From: Cerrena zonata
Lineage: Eukaryota; Basidiomycota; Agaricomycetes; Polyporales; Cerrenaceae
Assembly: GCA_038087015.1 (NCBI GenBank)
Contig: JASBNA010000073.1
Span: forward strand, 124,001 to 188,000
Length of the DNA: 64,000 nt
Direction of reading: 5' to 3'
Shown here one piece after another: positions 23,792 through 34,216 of the stretch (position 1 is the stretch's first letter; the number at the start of each line of letters is the position of its first letter). The notes under the pieces were generated by a model that saw only the letters and a list, made by a program, of their open reading frames with translations, did not search any database and had not been told where the DNA came from. The position numbers and the translations under genes are program-made.

Positions 23792-25797
23792 CAGGGAAAA
23801 CCTCCATCTCTAATTAGAGCTAATTATATTAAATTAAGTGCAATAGGAAGAATATCTCTAATTGGGTCTATTTAGACATGTGTCAAAATAACGCAAAATA
23901 TATAGGTCTAATTAGAGCCTATTAGGTCTCAGTTAGAGCTAATAAGAGGTAAGTTAGATTAGTATTAGATGCAATTAGAGCTAATTGGATATAATTAGGA
24001 GCAGTTGGATAATATAAGAGTTAGTTCCTAGCACTCAGACTATCACACAATTGAAAATAGTTGGGAAAAGCACTGATAATTGAGCTATTATTACAGATTT
24101 ACTCTATGTTATTTACCAAAAATCTAATCTATAATACTACTGGTGAGTTAAGTAATAATAGAAGTGATTGTTGGGGATGGTAAGCAGATCAGAAAAAGAA
24201 ATGAGTTAGAATATACAAGTCTTCTGAAATAAGCACTGTGCTTTTGAGAAGCAAGTTAGTGAGAGATAAACTGAAGTAAATCAAAGCTCACCTTATTTAT
24301 AGATATGATCTGCATAGATAGGGAAGAGGAGAAGGAAGAAAAGAAAAGAGTAAATGAGAGGAAAGAGTGAAAGAGAAAGAGAATGTGGGCGAAGTTTCAA
24401 AGTCAAATAGCGACGTGGCAGGGCGCTTATGGCGGCGTTGGAAAGCCGTGATCCGGGGCTTTCCGACGCACTCTCAACGGCGCAGATCGGAGCACAGGAA
24501 CATGAGATATGATTAGATTAGTCCTAGATTATCTTCAATCACCTAAGCAACTTAGAAATAGAGAATCCTTGCTGTTTCTCTATATTATAGGGACATATTA
24601 TATATCATTAGAAACAGATTTTCAAGGAGATTCTTAATATCATGCTCACATGTCAAAATCATGGATACTGTATTAGCTACTCCAGAATTATCATTATAGG
24701 AATTCAATAGGTAGCTTGTCTGAGTATCAGTTCAACATCAGATATTTATAAAGCACCACCCTACCATAATATATAATTAACTTGTGTATGGACTATTCTT
24801 TGCAGGTCAGTTTTAGCATATTAGCAACACAGAAACCTCATGAGAAAAGAATAATAAGAAATATTGAAATAAGTTATAGATTTTAGTTGTAAAATAAGGG
24901 TATGGTAATAATAAAAATAGAAGTAAAAAGTAGAGACTTAGCTCTATAAGATATCTCAAAGTGTGGATAGCAAATGAGTGTGTCAATTTAGTACTAATTT
25001 GTAGATTTTTTTTGGTGATATTTTCAATTATAACAGAATAGCTTCTAGGTTATAGTTTAATGATACTATATCAGAGCAATGTAACATATATAAAAGGTTT
25101 CACTAGCAAAGATACATTCAATATTGTTATCCAGCTTGAATAAACCTTAAATAATATGGTTTTATAGCTAATACAATTGTTTCACAACTATGAGAGCATA
25201 ATGATAAATATAAGAAACAATATACAAAATTAGTAGAGTTGGTAAGATTATCTGATAACAAGCACTCAATTGTCCTATAGTTAGCAAGGTTATTCTAGAA
25301 TAAGAAGCAATATGTAAAGTTAGTGAGAATATATCAGATTATCTGATAGTAAGTACTGACTTTTTCTAAAGTTAGTAGAATTACTTCATAGTTAGTACAA
25401 TAAGAAACACAAGAAATAATATATAAGATTAGTAAAATTGGCAAGATTATCAAATAATAAGCACTCAATTATGATATGGTTAGCAAAGTTATTTTATAGT
25501 TAGTACAATAAGAGACAGTATGCATGATTAGTAGAATTAGTAAATTTATCTAATAATAAATACTCAGTTATTTTGTAGTTAGCAAAGTTATTTTGCAGTT
25601 AGTAAAATAATAAATAATAGAAAGGATTAGTAAAATTGGCAAAATTATTGAACAATAAATACTAAATTAGCTATTATAATATTCACATTAGATGTTATTA
25701 GAAAATTGAGAAAGATTAGATTGATTAGTAGTCAATTAGAGCAATTAAAGTTGGGTGAGCTCTAATGAGCACTAATTATAAAAGGGGGTTTTTCCTG
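23792..25797 (+). mobile_element. 2.0-kb AT-rich non-autonomous element inside the WW-domain gene
   Basis: The ends are imperfect inverted repeats: CAGGGAAAACC at the left, and GGTTTTTCCTG at the right, whose complement is CAGGAAAAACC. The host frame reads TTC-AT before and AT-G-TTG after, so either the dinucleotide AT is duplicated or the insertion lies between A and T with element ends TC...CTGA. The second reading matches the Helitron rule (5' TC, 3' CTRR, A/T target, no duplication). The interior is AT-rich, with repeated TAATTAGAGCTAATT-like and AGTTAGTAGAATT-like phrases, and no coding frame. One GC-rich island lies at about 24390-24490. No transposase or Rep/helicase is present, so it is non-autonomous. 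Confidence 0.75.
24435..24469. other. GC-rich hairpin inside the AT-rich element
   Basis: The arms GCGTTGGAAAGCC (24435-24447) and GGCTTTCCGACGC (24457-24469) pair over 13 positions with one T-G wobble around a 9-base loop. It sits in the only GC-rich part of an otherwise very AT-rich element. The role is unknown. It is too far from either end (over 600 bases) to be the 3'-terminal Helitron hairpin. Confidence 0.6.
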
Positions 25798-26507
25798 ATG
25801 TTGGCTATTCAGAGTATTGATACCATGCACCCAGACAAGTCGGCTGCTCAAATTGCGTCATACGCTTCTACATCCTTCAGCCTAGCAACATATGTAATAT
25901 TCCAGATCTTGGTCCGTCAGCATCATCCGATGTCGAAGCGGAAGGGATTCTTTTTCGATACTAGAGAAGAGGTGATCTGAGTCCCCTCTGTATTTCGCTT
26001 CCTTGAGACTCATCTTTGATAGACTGGGGAGTACCTGAAGAGGCATCGGTCATCTCTAGGTCTGGAATACTTAGCAATTGCTTTCAGTATTCCTATGGGA
26101 TGTTTTATCTGGAGGTACTAGTCATCACTTATTGTTCTTGATGACCACTTGCTGATGTTTCGGGGTTATGCAGCATGCTAACATTTTTACTGGCGATGTC
26201 CTGTGTGTTCTTCTCTAACACAGGTCCTGTTACACGGTCAATCATGGGGGCTATCTATCTCTTCATGGTAACCTTGAGTGCAATAGTTCTATATAGAGAC
26301 TGGGGCTCGCACCCCTAAAGACCTTGATGGTTGACGTGTGGACTTATACAGATGATTACAACTCTCGTTTGATAAAAATCATAAATCAGAGATGGCATCT
26401 ACTCGGGTAGTCAAAGTAGCTATTAGTCGGAGAGGCGATGTTGAAAATATGATGCCAGTCATGAGGTTTTCGACAAATCGCTATTCGTTAAAAGTTGGTA
26501 CATACAT

Positions 26508-28145
26508 CTAATTTTCTAATTTTTCAAACGAATCAACAAGATCTTCCACGAGGGGCCACGCGAACTCTCCAGTGCCTTTCCAAGTACTCGGCCTACCCAT
26601 ACGCAAGAGCTTCAACTTAAGACCAGCATCCACACGAGCCTGCAAGAAAGTTCGCAGTGTCCCCGCGAAATCATCCCCACACGTCGAATCAAGCAGGTCT
26701 AGCTTTTCGAGCTCTGGACAGAGTAGCATGCCGGGGGATGAAGAGCCATTGATGGCCTCCAGCATGGTCGGAAGGTGTGTCGCATTTGCTTCATGATCGT
26801 TGAACGGAAACTCAACTACCAACTTCTGCAATTTCGAATAACAAGAGAGCACGTTATGCCAACTTTCCCCGGTAAACTTGGCGTAACTAGCCATTATGGC
26901 CAGCCACTTGAGAGCAGCATTCGTTAGCATCTGCGGCAAAGCTTCGAATAGCGCTTGCGATTGACTGCAACCACAGAGTGTCTCATGGTCATCTGGATCT
27001 TCCATCGATTGGAAGATTACAACAAGTTCACCATTAGACTCTGTGGACGCGTGCAACATGAGGGACCACTCGAGAAATGGCCCAAATTCGATATCGATGC
27101 CAGGCGGGCCATCTGAAACCCAACCGAGGTGAACAAAGATCACATCGTTAAGAATATTTATGCTAGGTAGCATTCCTGCAACATCGCTAAAGTCCTTGCT
27201 CGGGATGAGGTATATGGTGTAATGGGTGTCCTCGGGTACTTCGAGGCGTTGAAGTAAGTCGGTGATGTCTCTTGTTTCATTCATCAGTACGATATTCCTC
27301 AGGTTGCGCAGAGCGACCTTGCGTCCGACAGCAAGAGGAGTTGGATCATTTGGATCTAGAGTTGGACCGGAGTGTTGAATACGCAGGTATTCCAATTGCG
27401 GACAGCGCTCCAATACATCGAGAAATGAGTCCATACTTGGGACTCGATCCGAATTATGATCACGTACTTGACCACGCAGATCCAAGTGACGCAAGCCGGC
27501 GAAGATGAATGAGTCCCAAGGTATGAAGACCTGGAAGAGACAGACACCGCGAAGTAGTCGTTGCTGAGGGGCAGAAACCGGATTGTACGTCCAATAGCAG
27601 TCGACTCTATCTCGGCATGCATCGTATGTGAAGATACTCTTGAGTTCGAGGGACTCAAGATTGGGCAGCTCCGTCTGCAAAGGTTCCAGCAGGTTCCACA
27701 TTGAAGTAAGATAACAAGCGAATCGGACATGGGCAATGCGTAGATGATGAGGTTGAATGAATTCTGTAAGAATGCTACCACGGTAGAAACCCAAAGAATG
27801 GATATGACTAGATGGGCTCCATGAGCTGATGGTCATGGGGAGCGTTGCAGACCGGCGGACGAAGATGTCGACGAGTTCAGTCTTCTTAAGTACATTGTAC
27901 GTCCACAGTTCGGGTGTAGCTAATGCAACATGACGCCAATGACGGCAGACACTGGCTGCGCGCATCCATCCTCGCGATTCCGGGTTGTCTGCTTGCACAG
28001 ATGCACGTAGTTCGAGGAGTACGAGGGATAGAGCATCCTGAGGAAGTTTGTTGATATCTGCACATTCATTGTGATATGCCTGAAGCACACCTGTCAGTGA
28101 GTTTTTACCATGTCCTATGGTACAAGTAAGGCGCCTAATACCCAT
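26508..28145 (-). CDS. F-box/LRR-like protein with repeat-derived N-terminus
   Basis: A frame of 545 residues. The F-box region reads INKLPQDALSLVLLELRA, followed by ASVCRHWRHVALATPELWTYNVL. Leucine-rich segments follow (LPNLESLELKSIF, LRHLDLRGQV, CPQLEYLRIQHSG, LCPELEKLDLLDS). It is a paralogue of 19715-21418, and similarity begins at about position 28085 (LQAYHNEC versus LRAYYNEW). The first 20 codons (MGIRRLTCTIGHGKNSLTG) have no match in the paralogue but match a repeat at 56955-57015. I infer that the original 5' end was replaced by the terminus of the large element starting at about 28088, so the true start is uncertain. Like the paralogue, it would be a substrate adaptor for an SCF ubiquitin ligase. 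Confidence 0.8.
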   Translation of the reverse strand: MGIRRLTCTIGHGKNSLTGVLQAYHNECADINKLPQDALSLVLLELRASVQADNPESRGWMRAASVCRHWRHVALATPELWTYNVLKKTELVDIFVRRSATLPMTISSWSPSSHIHSLGFYRGSILTEFIQPHHLRIAHVRFACYLTSMWNLLEPLQTELPNLESLELKSIFTYDACRDRVDCYWTYNPVSAPQQRLLRGVCLFQVFIPWDSFIFAGLRHLDLRGQVRDHNSDRVPSMDSFLDVLERCPQLEYLRIQHSGPTLDPNDPTPLAVGRKVALRNLRNIVLMNETRDITDLLQRLEVPEDTHYTIYLIPSKDFSDVAGMLPSINILNDVIFVHLGWVSDGPPGIDIEFGPFLEWSLMLHASTESNGELVVIFQSMEDPDDHETLCGCSQSQALFEALPQMLTNAALKWLAIMASYAKFTGESWHNVLSCYSKLQKLVVEFPFNDHEANATHLPTMLEAINGSSSPGMLLCPELEKLDLLDSTCGDDFAGTLRTFLQARVDAGLKLKLLRMGRPSTWKGTGEFAWPLVEDLVDSFEKLEN

Positions 28146-28600
28146 GCTGTATGGGGTGGTCGGCTCCAGCTGGGTATTTGTAATAGTTCATAGTGAATGG
28201 AGTAGTAAGGTATACTGATGGTACGCATGAAAGGTGGGGTTAGCTGGATGGTGCTGGGGTGGGGTGGGCATATGGGATCATTTCAATGAGTCATGTACAG
28301 TGGGAAGGTGGGGCTCACCAGTGGATTAACTGTAGGCATGAAAGGTGAGGTAGCTAGGTGGTGCTAAGGGTAGGGTAGTCATGCAGGAGTCTCTAGCGAG
28401 TCATGTAAGGTGGAAAGGCAGAGCTGACTACAGGCCTTGAGGGGTCCATGGAGGATGGCAAAGTAGACCATACCTATGAGGTCTATCCATATGAAATGGG
28501 CGGGTACACCCAATCAGCGTATATGAAAGGGGTCCATGTGGAATGTGTTAGCAGGAAAATCAGGGATGGATGGTTATATTGTTACGGTCTTAGGTTTGGT
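28088..28600 (-). repeat. left outer inverted repeat of the giant element
   Basis: Read on the minus strand, it shares ordered blocks with 56560-57030: CCCATTTCATATGGA followed by a related CTCA..ATGG..(C/T)AC stretch, then ACCCAGCTGG, then ATGGGTATTA(A/G)GC and TACTTGTACCAT. Within it, 28205-28320 and 28325-28430 form two degenerate tandem copies of about 110 bases with GCATGAAAGGTG and GAGTCATGTA in common. The stretch 28601-28905 beyond it holds no gene that I can recognise. Confidence 0.65.
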
Positions 28601-28905
28601 ATTGATAATACGTAGCGTAGGTGAGGTAGTGTATAGAATATTATGAGTACTTTTAAATGTAGTCACTCACCTACCAAGTACAGCAATAGAGCAATGATAC
28701 CAAAATATAGCATAGATGAAGTCTGGACCTTGAGGTGGACCACATCTATCTCATGACCAAATGCGATTTTAGGTATGCAAAGACATTGTTTCTGTTGCAA
28801 TTGTGAGTAGCGAGATGGGAATAATAGTATTGTGGACAACTGTGTTATAGAGCAGCAGCCACAAAATATCATCATGTTCGTGCGACAGGCTTCACCGCTC
28901 ATACA

Positions 28906-29619
28906 CACTGGACCATAGCCCAAATTTTGGGCTCCATAAAAGTAAAGTAAAATTTTATAAAAAGTCTCTTACAAAACATACTTTTTAGACCCAAAAAATG
29001 ATATAAAAATTCAGAATTGCAGCAGAATTTGATGAATCACAAAAACCTATATAAATTCTGACTTTTGTATCTAGTTTTTAGAGTTCAAAAAGGTTCAATT
29101 TTGATATATTTTTTGTTAGAGCAAAAATTGAAATACAAAATTCAAAGTTTTGACATACATTTATTTTTCCAAAACTGATATAAAATTTAAACTGCTGAAT
29201 TGGCAAGATGCATAGTATTGTATACCAAAATACCTCCATCAAATACTCTTATTGACAGGGACTATAATGTACTAAGAATAGTAGTCTATATCTTCTCTTT
29301 AGGCTGTCTATTTATGAAACTTTATTTTAATATATACAATTATATTATAATTTTTGACAAAATAAAAGTGTATCAAAATGTTGAATTTTGCATGCTGAAT
29401 TTTGCCCTAGCAAAAATATATGAAAATTGAGCTTTTTTGAACTCTGAAAAGTAGATACAAAAGTCTGAATTTGCACAGGTTTTTGTGATTTATTAATTTC
29501 TGCTGCAATTCAGAATTTTTAGATCATTTTTTGTGTCTGAAAATCATCTTTTGTAAGAGACTTTTTATAAAATTTTACTTTACTTTTATGGAGCTCAAAA
29601 TTTGGGCTACGATCCAGTG
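28906..29619 (+). mobile_element. CACTG-ended non-autonomous element, copy 1
   Basis: A 714-bp element starting CACTGGACCATAGCCC and ending in the inverted sequence GGGCTACGATCCAGTG. It is flanked by the 3-bp duplication ACA (28903-28905 and 29620-29622). Long, imperfect terminal inverted repeats extend about 300 bases inward, so most of the element can fold back on itself. The CACT(G) ends and 3-bp duplication are those of the CACTA/EnSpm superfamily. A 76-residue frame at 29200-29430 is conserved only because the copies are nearly identical. There is no transposase. Confidence 0.88.
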
Positions 29620-29714
29620 ACAGATGGGATAATCGGGTCAGATGCTGTCCGAGCTCTATTTCACACATCTTGTATGTGCTTAAGTTTTTCAACCGATGCA
29701 TCATAAATCGGACG

Positions 29715-30428
29715 CACTGGACCATAGCCCAAATTTTGGGCTCCATAAAAGTAAAGTAAAGTTTTATAAAAAGTCTCTTACAAAACATACTTTTTAGACC
29801 CAAAAAATGATGTAAAAATTCTAAATTGCAGTAGAAATTGATGAATCACAAAAACCTGTGCAAATTCAGACTTTTGTATCTACTTTTCAGAGTTCAAAAA
29901 AGCTCAATTTTCATATATTTTTGCTAGGGCAAAATTCAGCATGCAAAATTCAACATTTTGATACACTTTTATTTTGTCAAAAATTATAATATAATTGTAT
30001 ATATTAAAATAAAGTTTCATAAATAGACAGCCTAAAGAGAAGATATAGACTACTATTCTTAGTACATTATAGTCCCTGTCAATAAGAGTATTTGATGGAG
30101 GTATTTTGGTATACAATACTATGCATCTTGCCAATTCAGCAGTTTAAATTTTATATCAGTTTTGGAAAAATAAATGTATGTCAAAACTTTGAATTTTGTA
30201 TTTCAATTTTTGCTCTAACAAAAAATATATCAAAATTGAGCCTTTTTAAACTGTAAAAACTGGATACAAAAGTCAGAATTTGTATAGGTTTTTGTGATTT
30301 ATCAAATTCTGCTGCAATTTAGAATTTTTACATCATTTTTTGGGTCTAAAAAGTATGTTTTGTAAGAGACTTGTTATAAAATTTTACTTTACTTTTATGG
30401 AGCCCAAAATTCGGGCTATGGTCCAGTG
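29715..30428 (-). mobile_element. CACTG-ended non-autonomous element, copy 2 (inverted)
   Basis: A second 714-bp copy in the opposite internal orientation, 95 bases from copy 1. The target duplication is ACG (29712-29714 and 30429-30431). The central part is identical in translation to copy 1 over 76 codons, so the copies are recent. Copies 1 and 2 together make a palindrome of about 1.5 kb. It lies between the left outer repeat and the TCGG array of the giant element and so is younger than that repeat. Confidence 0.88.
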
Positions 30429-30476
30429 ACGGAGCAGTCAGTAGCCAATCCTCGAGACAAATATCGTACTAGAATG

Positions 30477-31063
30477 TCGGGTAGAGGAACCTTGACCCTA
30501 CATCGGGTGATGGTGTCGGTAAGTGGTGCTCAAGATTATTCTCGCCAAAGTTAGTCGGATAGAAGAACTTTGACAATACATCGGATGGCAGGGTCGGCGG
30601 TCAATATTTAAGACAAATCGCGCGTTAGAAAGTCGGATAGGGGAATTTGGCCATATCTCGGGTAGGATAATCGGTAGCCAGCATCTTACACAAATCTTGG
30701 CTTAAATAATCGGATGTAGGAACTTGAGCTTCATATCGGGTGGCAGAGTCGGTAGGTCCTATTTACAATGAATCTCGCACTGGAAAGTCGGATAGACAGA
30801 CTTTGGTCGTACATCGGGTGATAGAGTCGGTAGGCAACACTCAAGGTTATTCTCGCCAAAGTTAGTCGGATAGAAGAACTTTGACAATGCATCGGATGGC
30901 AGGGTCGGCGGTCAATATTTAAGACAAATCGCGCGTTAGAAAGTCGGATAGGAGAATTTGGCCATATCTCGGGTAGGATAATCGGTAGCCAGCATCTTAC
31001 ACAAATCTCGGCTTAAATAATTGGACGCATGAGTTTGAGCTGTATGTCGGGCGTCCCAGTCGG
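30477..31063 (+). repeat. left 13-bp-phased TCGG array
   Basis: TCGG sites lie at 30477, 30503, 30516, 30555, 30581, 30594, 30633, 30658, 30671, 30710, 30736, 30749, 30788, 30814, 30827, 30866, 30892, 30905, 30944, 30969, 30982, 31047 and 31060. The steps repeat as 26, 13 and 39 (with single-base deviations), so every site falls on a 13-bp lattice and the unit is 78 bp (two 39-bp half units, one of the four sites being degraded to TCGC). Longer-range copies 311 bp apart (30541 and 30852) are nearly identical. The array is the mirror image of that at 55746-56138. The spacing suggests binding sites for a protein on one face of DNA. That is inference. Confidence 0.85.
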
Positions 31064-31668
31064 TAGGCAATATATGAGATGAATCTCAGAAAGCATCTGT
31101 CTTGGGGCCTAGTTCGGGCGATAGTATGACTACTCGGTCGGGTGGAGATTTCAGACTGAAGGACATCCGACGCGAATCGGACAACCTGGCAAGACGATCG
31201 GTAGAAACTCAGTAGTAACCATACGTACACTAAATACGTCAAAACTTAGGGTTTTAGTGAGCGTAGTCCACCACTTCTGCAACAGCCGGCTTGGATCCGA
31301 TCTCGGGACTCGGACTACTAGGAGGCACACGTAAGGGCTAAGAGCAAGCATTGGGCATAGTCTAGTCGGGGTGGTGGAGAAGGTTTCGTTCAGTCAGGAG
31401 ACTGTCTTCAAGTAATCCTGATTTGGCTGCATATAACGACATTATTTCCAATTACTTCGCTCGCATGACTCACCTCGACGACCAATATACCTATCAATGG
31501 TTGGTATGAATTACAGCCTTGTATGATGCTCCCGAGACCCTCAAACTCGTTCGCCCGATCATGATCTCCGCCAATCAATTTATTAGCGGTTCAAACTCAG
31601 GGTTCAAACTCTCGTATGCGCAGCTGCTCTTTCCCCTTACCTTCACCCATTCCTCTTTCCTCATAGAC

Positions 31669-32323
31669 ATGGCCAACGCTGAAGAAAAAAACTACTACGA
31701 ATTGGTATCATTACAACTCACCCAATAACTAGAAGGTCTATCGCTGATATCTCTGTAGCTGCAGGCAGAGCCTTCCTTCAGCGACCGGATGATTGAAGCA
31801 GCTTGGAAAGATGCTGTTTCCAAAGTAAGTGGCTTCATATCTTCCTATAATACAAGATCAATTATAGAGACTACAGCATCACCCTGATCGTGGATGTACC
31901 GATACGATGGTCCGATTAATAGAGTGAGTCGTTTTCCTTCACAAATACAAACATATACTCTAAGTGTTTCGTCATACAGCCATGCCCATGAGACTCTGGG
32001 GAACAAGGTATGTACGACTAGGACTAGAAATATGTCCTTCTGATAAGAAGAAATGATAGGAAGCGCGTTACTTCTACGACTTGAAGACATTCGGCCGATC
32101 ATTCAATCGAAGGGACATTGAAGACAACTCGGTGGAATGCCCTTGCCCTCCAAAGGAAGGTCGACGTGGTGAAGAGTGTTCATTCTGCTTCTATCGCTCT
32201 CTCTGCCACTATAACCACACCCACATGTGTACGGCCTGTCCTAAATGTAAGCGGTGTGATAGACACATCGCTCACATTGACAGTCATGTCGACTGTTGTG
32301 AGTGTTACCGGACCGCCAACTAA
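31669..32323 (+). CDS. small J-domain protein with Cys-rich tail
   Basis: Five exons (31669-31704, 31759-31824, 31868-31923, 31980-32007, 32060-32323) in consistent phase encode 149 residues. Residues 1-70 form a J domain: NYYELLQAEPSFSDRMIEAAW, the hallmark HPD in RLQHHPDRG, then LIDHAHETLGNKEARYFYDL. J domains stimulate Hsp70 ATPase activity. The remaining 75 residues carry about 13 Cys and several His in close pairs (CPCP, CSFC, CTACPKCKRC, HIAHIDSHVDCCEC), which probably bind zinc. There is no Gly/Phe linker and no DnaJ-type CXXCXGXG repeat, so this is not an ordinary DnaJ. It lies just inside the left array and is one of the likely cargo genes. Confidence 0.8.
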
Positions 32324-32925
32324 AGGAGCAATAACAAGCGTTATAAATATGATGACTACAGGCTAGTGACTGACCATCCAATCTATTGGATAAAATATGC
32401 GTTAACCTCAAGTGTGTCTTTAGATCTCCAAATGCCAACAAGTTGTATACATCGTACTGCTGCTAGATAGCAGCATATTGTACACCTACTGCACCTGATA
32501 CATGACTTTTCGACAAAGATTAATCATTACTATTGTATGAGGTTGCACGAAACAGCGTGCATTGGATGATGCTGCTGGAATTTCTTGTGGTCAGCCGACT
32601 GAATCAAAGTCGAGACCGGGCAAAGTTTCAAATACAATGCCACTTGGCACAGGTGTCTAGGCCTCATTAACGAGATCTGATCAGATTCAGGGTAGGTATC
32701 CAGCGACGGCCGCATTGTACGCCACTCGGAAGCAAATTGATGATGCAATTGCGGGTGACGCCGCTGATGTCCGTTCGCATGAGATAAGACGAGAGATCGG
32801 GATATATTAGGTATCTCGATGAACATTGCATCCGAGTGCCTAAGCTCAGGGCAGACCGGGAGTGATCACCATGGTTCAATTGCAATGAGATCGCACGTCT
32901 GTCTCTCTGCTTCTGATTTCTCCTG
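32324..32925. other. intergenic region
   Basis: I see no gene here. The short minus-strand frames at 32530-32885 lack motifs. It lies between the J-domain gene and the coiled-coil gene, both on plus, and should contain the terminator of the first and the promoter of the second. Confidence 0.45.
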
Positions 32926-33983
32926 ATGGAGTCGCAACAAGAGCCTCAAGTTGATGCACCCAAATATCAAGGTAGTTGGAAATCGTCGTTTACTCACTGG
33001 GCCAACACAATGTTGGATCTCCACCGGTCGGGATCGTTGGAGACACAACAATGGTTTGAGCGTGTTCTCCCAATACTGGTGTGTTTTTCATGATACAAAC
33101 ATTTATCAGTTTAGGGATGATTATCTATCTTGCCCAATAGACCGACCAAAACCTTACGGAAATGCGCAGGAAAGGAACATACAAGGATGTAGATGGCGGT
33201 GTAGAACTGTTGCAGAAATATGTATCAACAAACTGGAGCGAGGATTGGAGATCGTTTGCTGGCGTCTTGTCACCAGTGGATAGTTCGGCTCGGGGACCTT
33301 GCAGATGAAAGTCGGCCGGAAACTTTCAACTCGGCTTACCCTATACTGGCCCTTTAACGCGAAAGCGAGCTCGACAGCAAACAGGAATAAAGGAGGACGA
33401 AGATACTTTACCTACGAAAGCCCCATCTCCATCGAAGCAAGTCACTGTGCCAGCCTCGGCGAAGAGGATGACGATGGTAGTGGAGGTCCCAAAATTTAAG
33501 ACGACTGTACCAAGTACGCTCGCTTCTCATTGTAATGACATTACTCAGAAACTGACATTAAGCTTTGCAGGATCTCCAAAGGCTAGTTCGAACTCCCCTG
33601 AGTGGGACGAGCTACGTACAAAAGAATGGGTTTTAGAGCAACAATCTCTTTCTAGATCCAGACTGCATGAAACAATCCCCACGTCCGATGCTATACCAGA
33701 CTATCTTGACATACCTCTCCCCAGTGGATCCTACCAACAAAAAGATCTCGAGAAGCGACTCGAGCAACAATATCAAGAACTCCATGAGCTAGAGCTCCAA
33801 CAGATGCATATTGAAGTGTTGCAGCGAGCAAAGGTGGAGAGTATTGCTAAGATTGAACATCTTCTCCAACAGGGGCAGACTTCGGGCTTCAGAGAAGTGG
33901 AAGAGGTGCTGCAAGAGAGGGGCCCTGGGTCGTCAGTAGGGAACCAACTGGAATATCGACTGAGGTCATCAAAGCAACTCTGA
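32926..33983 (+). pseudogene. coiled-coil cargo protein, paralogue C, with in-frame stop
   Basis: This is a paralogue of the genes at 52119-53404 (A) and 54026-55025 (B). Exon 1 (MESQQEPQVDAPKYQG, then HWANTMLDLHRSGSLETQQW) and exon 2 (DVDGGVELLQ, NWSEDWRSFAGVLSPVDSS) match A almost residue for residue. After SSARGPCR there is an in-frame TGA (33304-33306), and the same frame then continues as KSAGNFQLGLPYTGPLTRKRARQ and SAKRMTMVVEVPKFK, again matching A, which has about 25 more residues at this point. The C-terminus is a predicted coiled coil (KDLEKRLEQQYQELHELELQ, AKVESIAKIEHLL). Unless the stop is removed by splicing, the copy is broken. The function of the family is unknown. Confidence 0.7.
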
Positions 33984-34216
33984 TTAGCGAAACAAGCTTG
34001 GTACACATTTCCTGTTTGTAATTAGTATTTCTTGTCCTGTATTCTCTACTTGTCCGACCTTATTTCAAGGAATTCACAGCAAGGGTTGAAAATGCACAAA
34101 AGTCAGACGACACGATTGGATATCCAAATCTAGATCGATGTGCTCCACCCAGCTCTACACCTGTTTGCATTATCCGCATATTAACATCTAATCCTTAGGA
34201 CATTTACTATGATGCC

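Larger units (their letters stand above)
21981..26318 (+). pseudogene. WW-domain membrane protein gene, interrupted
   Basis: The exons follow a family common in Agaricomycetes: an N-terminal WW-like motif, a long soluble region and C-terminal membrane helices. The WW part reads APVGWEACENPDGKLYF and is followed at once by an in-frame TGA (about 22378), then HEEN. Next come LIKINEAFHSI, PDDLEYVIHL, CYYYLASWQSRVVIW and NYHGHSAVRFESSDQVKARK, and SIDTMHPDKSAAQIASYAST with helices such as LEYLAIAFSIPMGCFIW and SIMGAIYLFMVTLSAIVLY before the stop at 26316. The frame breaks at 23791 and resumes at 25798 after a 2-kb AT-rich insertion. Joining the two flanks restores one continuous frame. With a nonsense codon and an insertion, it is very probably non-functional. 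Confidence 0.8.

Noticed and set aside
29200..29430. 76-residue frame conserved in the CACTG elements (also 29904-30134 and 35410-35634)
   Set aside because: Conservation reflects near-identical repeat copies. The frame is AT-driven, matches no family and is shortened in copy 3.
31519..31668. N-terminal extension of the J-domain protein
   Set aside because: The upstream open frame lacks J-domain similarity. The ATG at 31669 starts directly before the conserved NYYEL motif.
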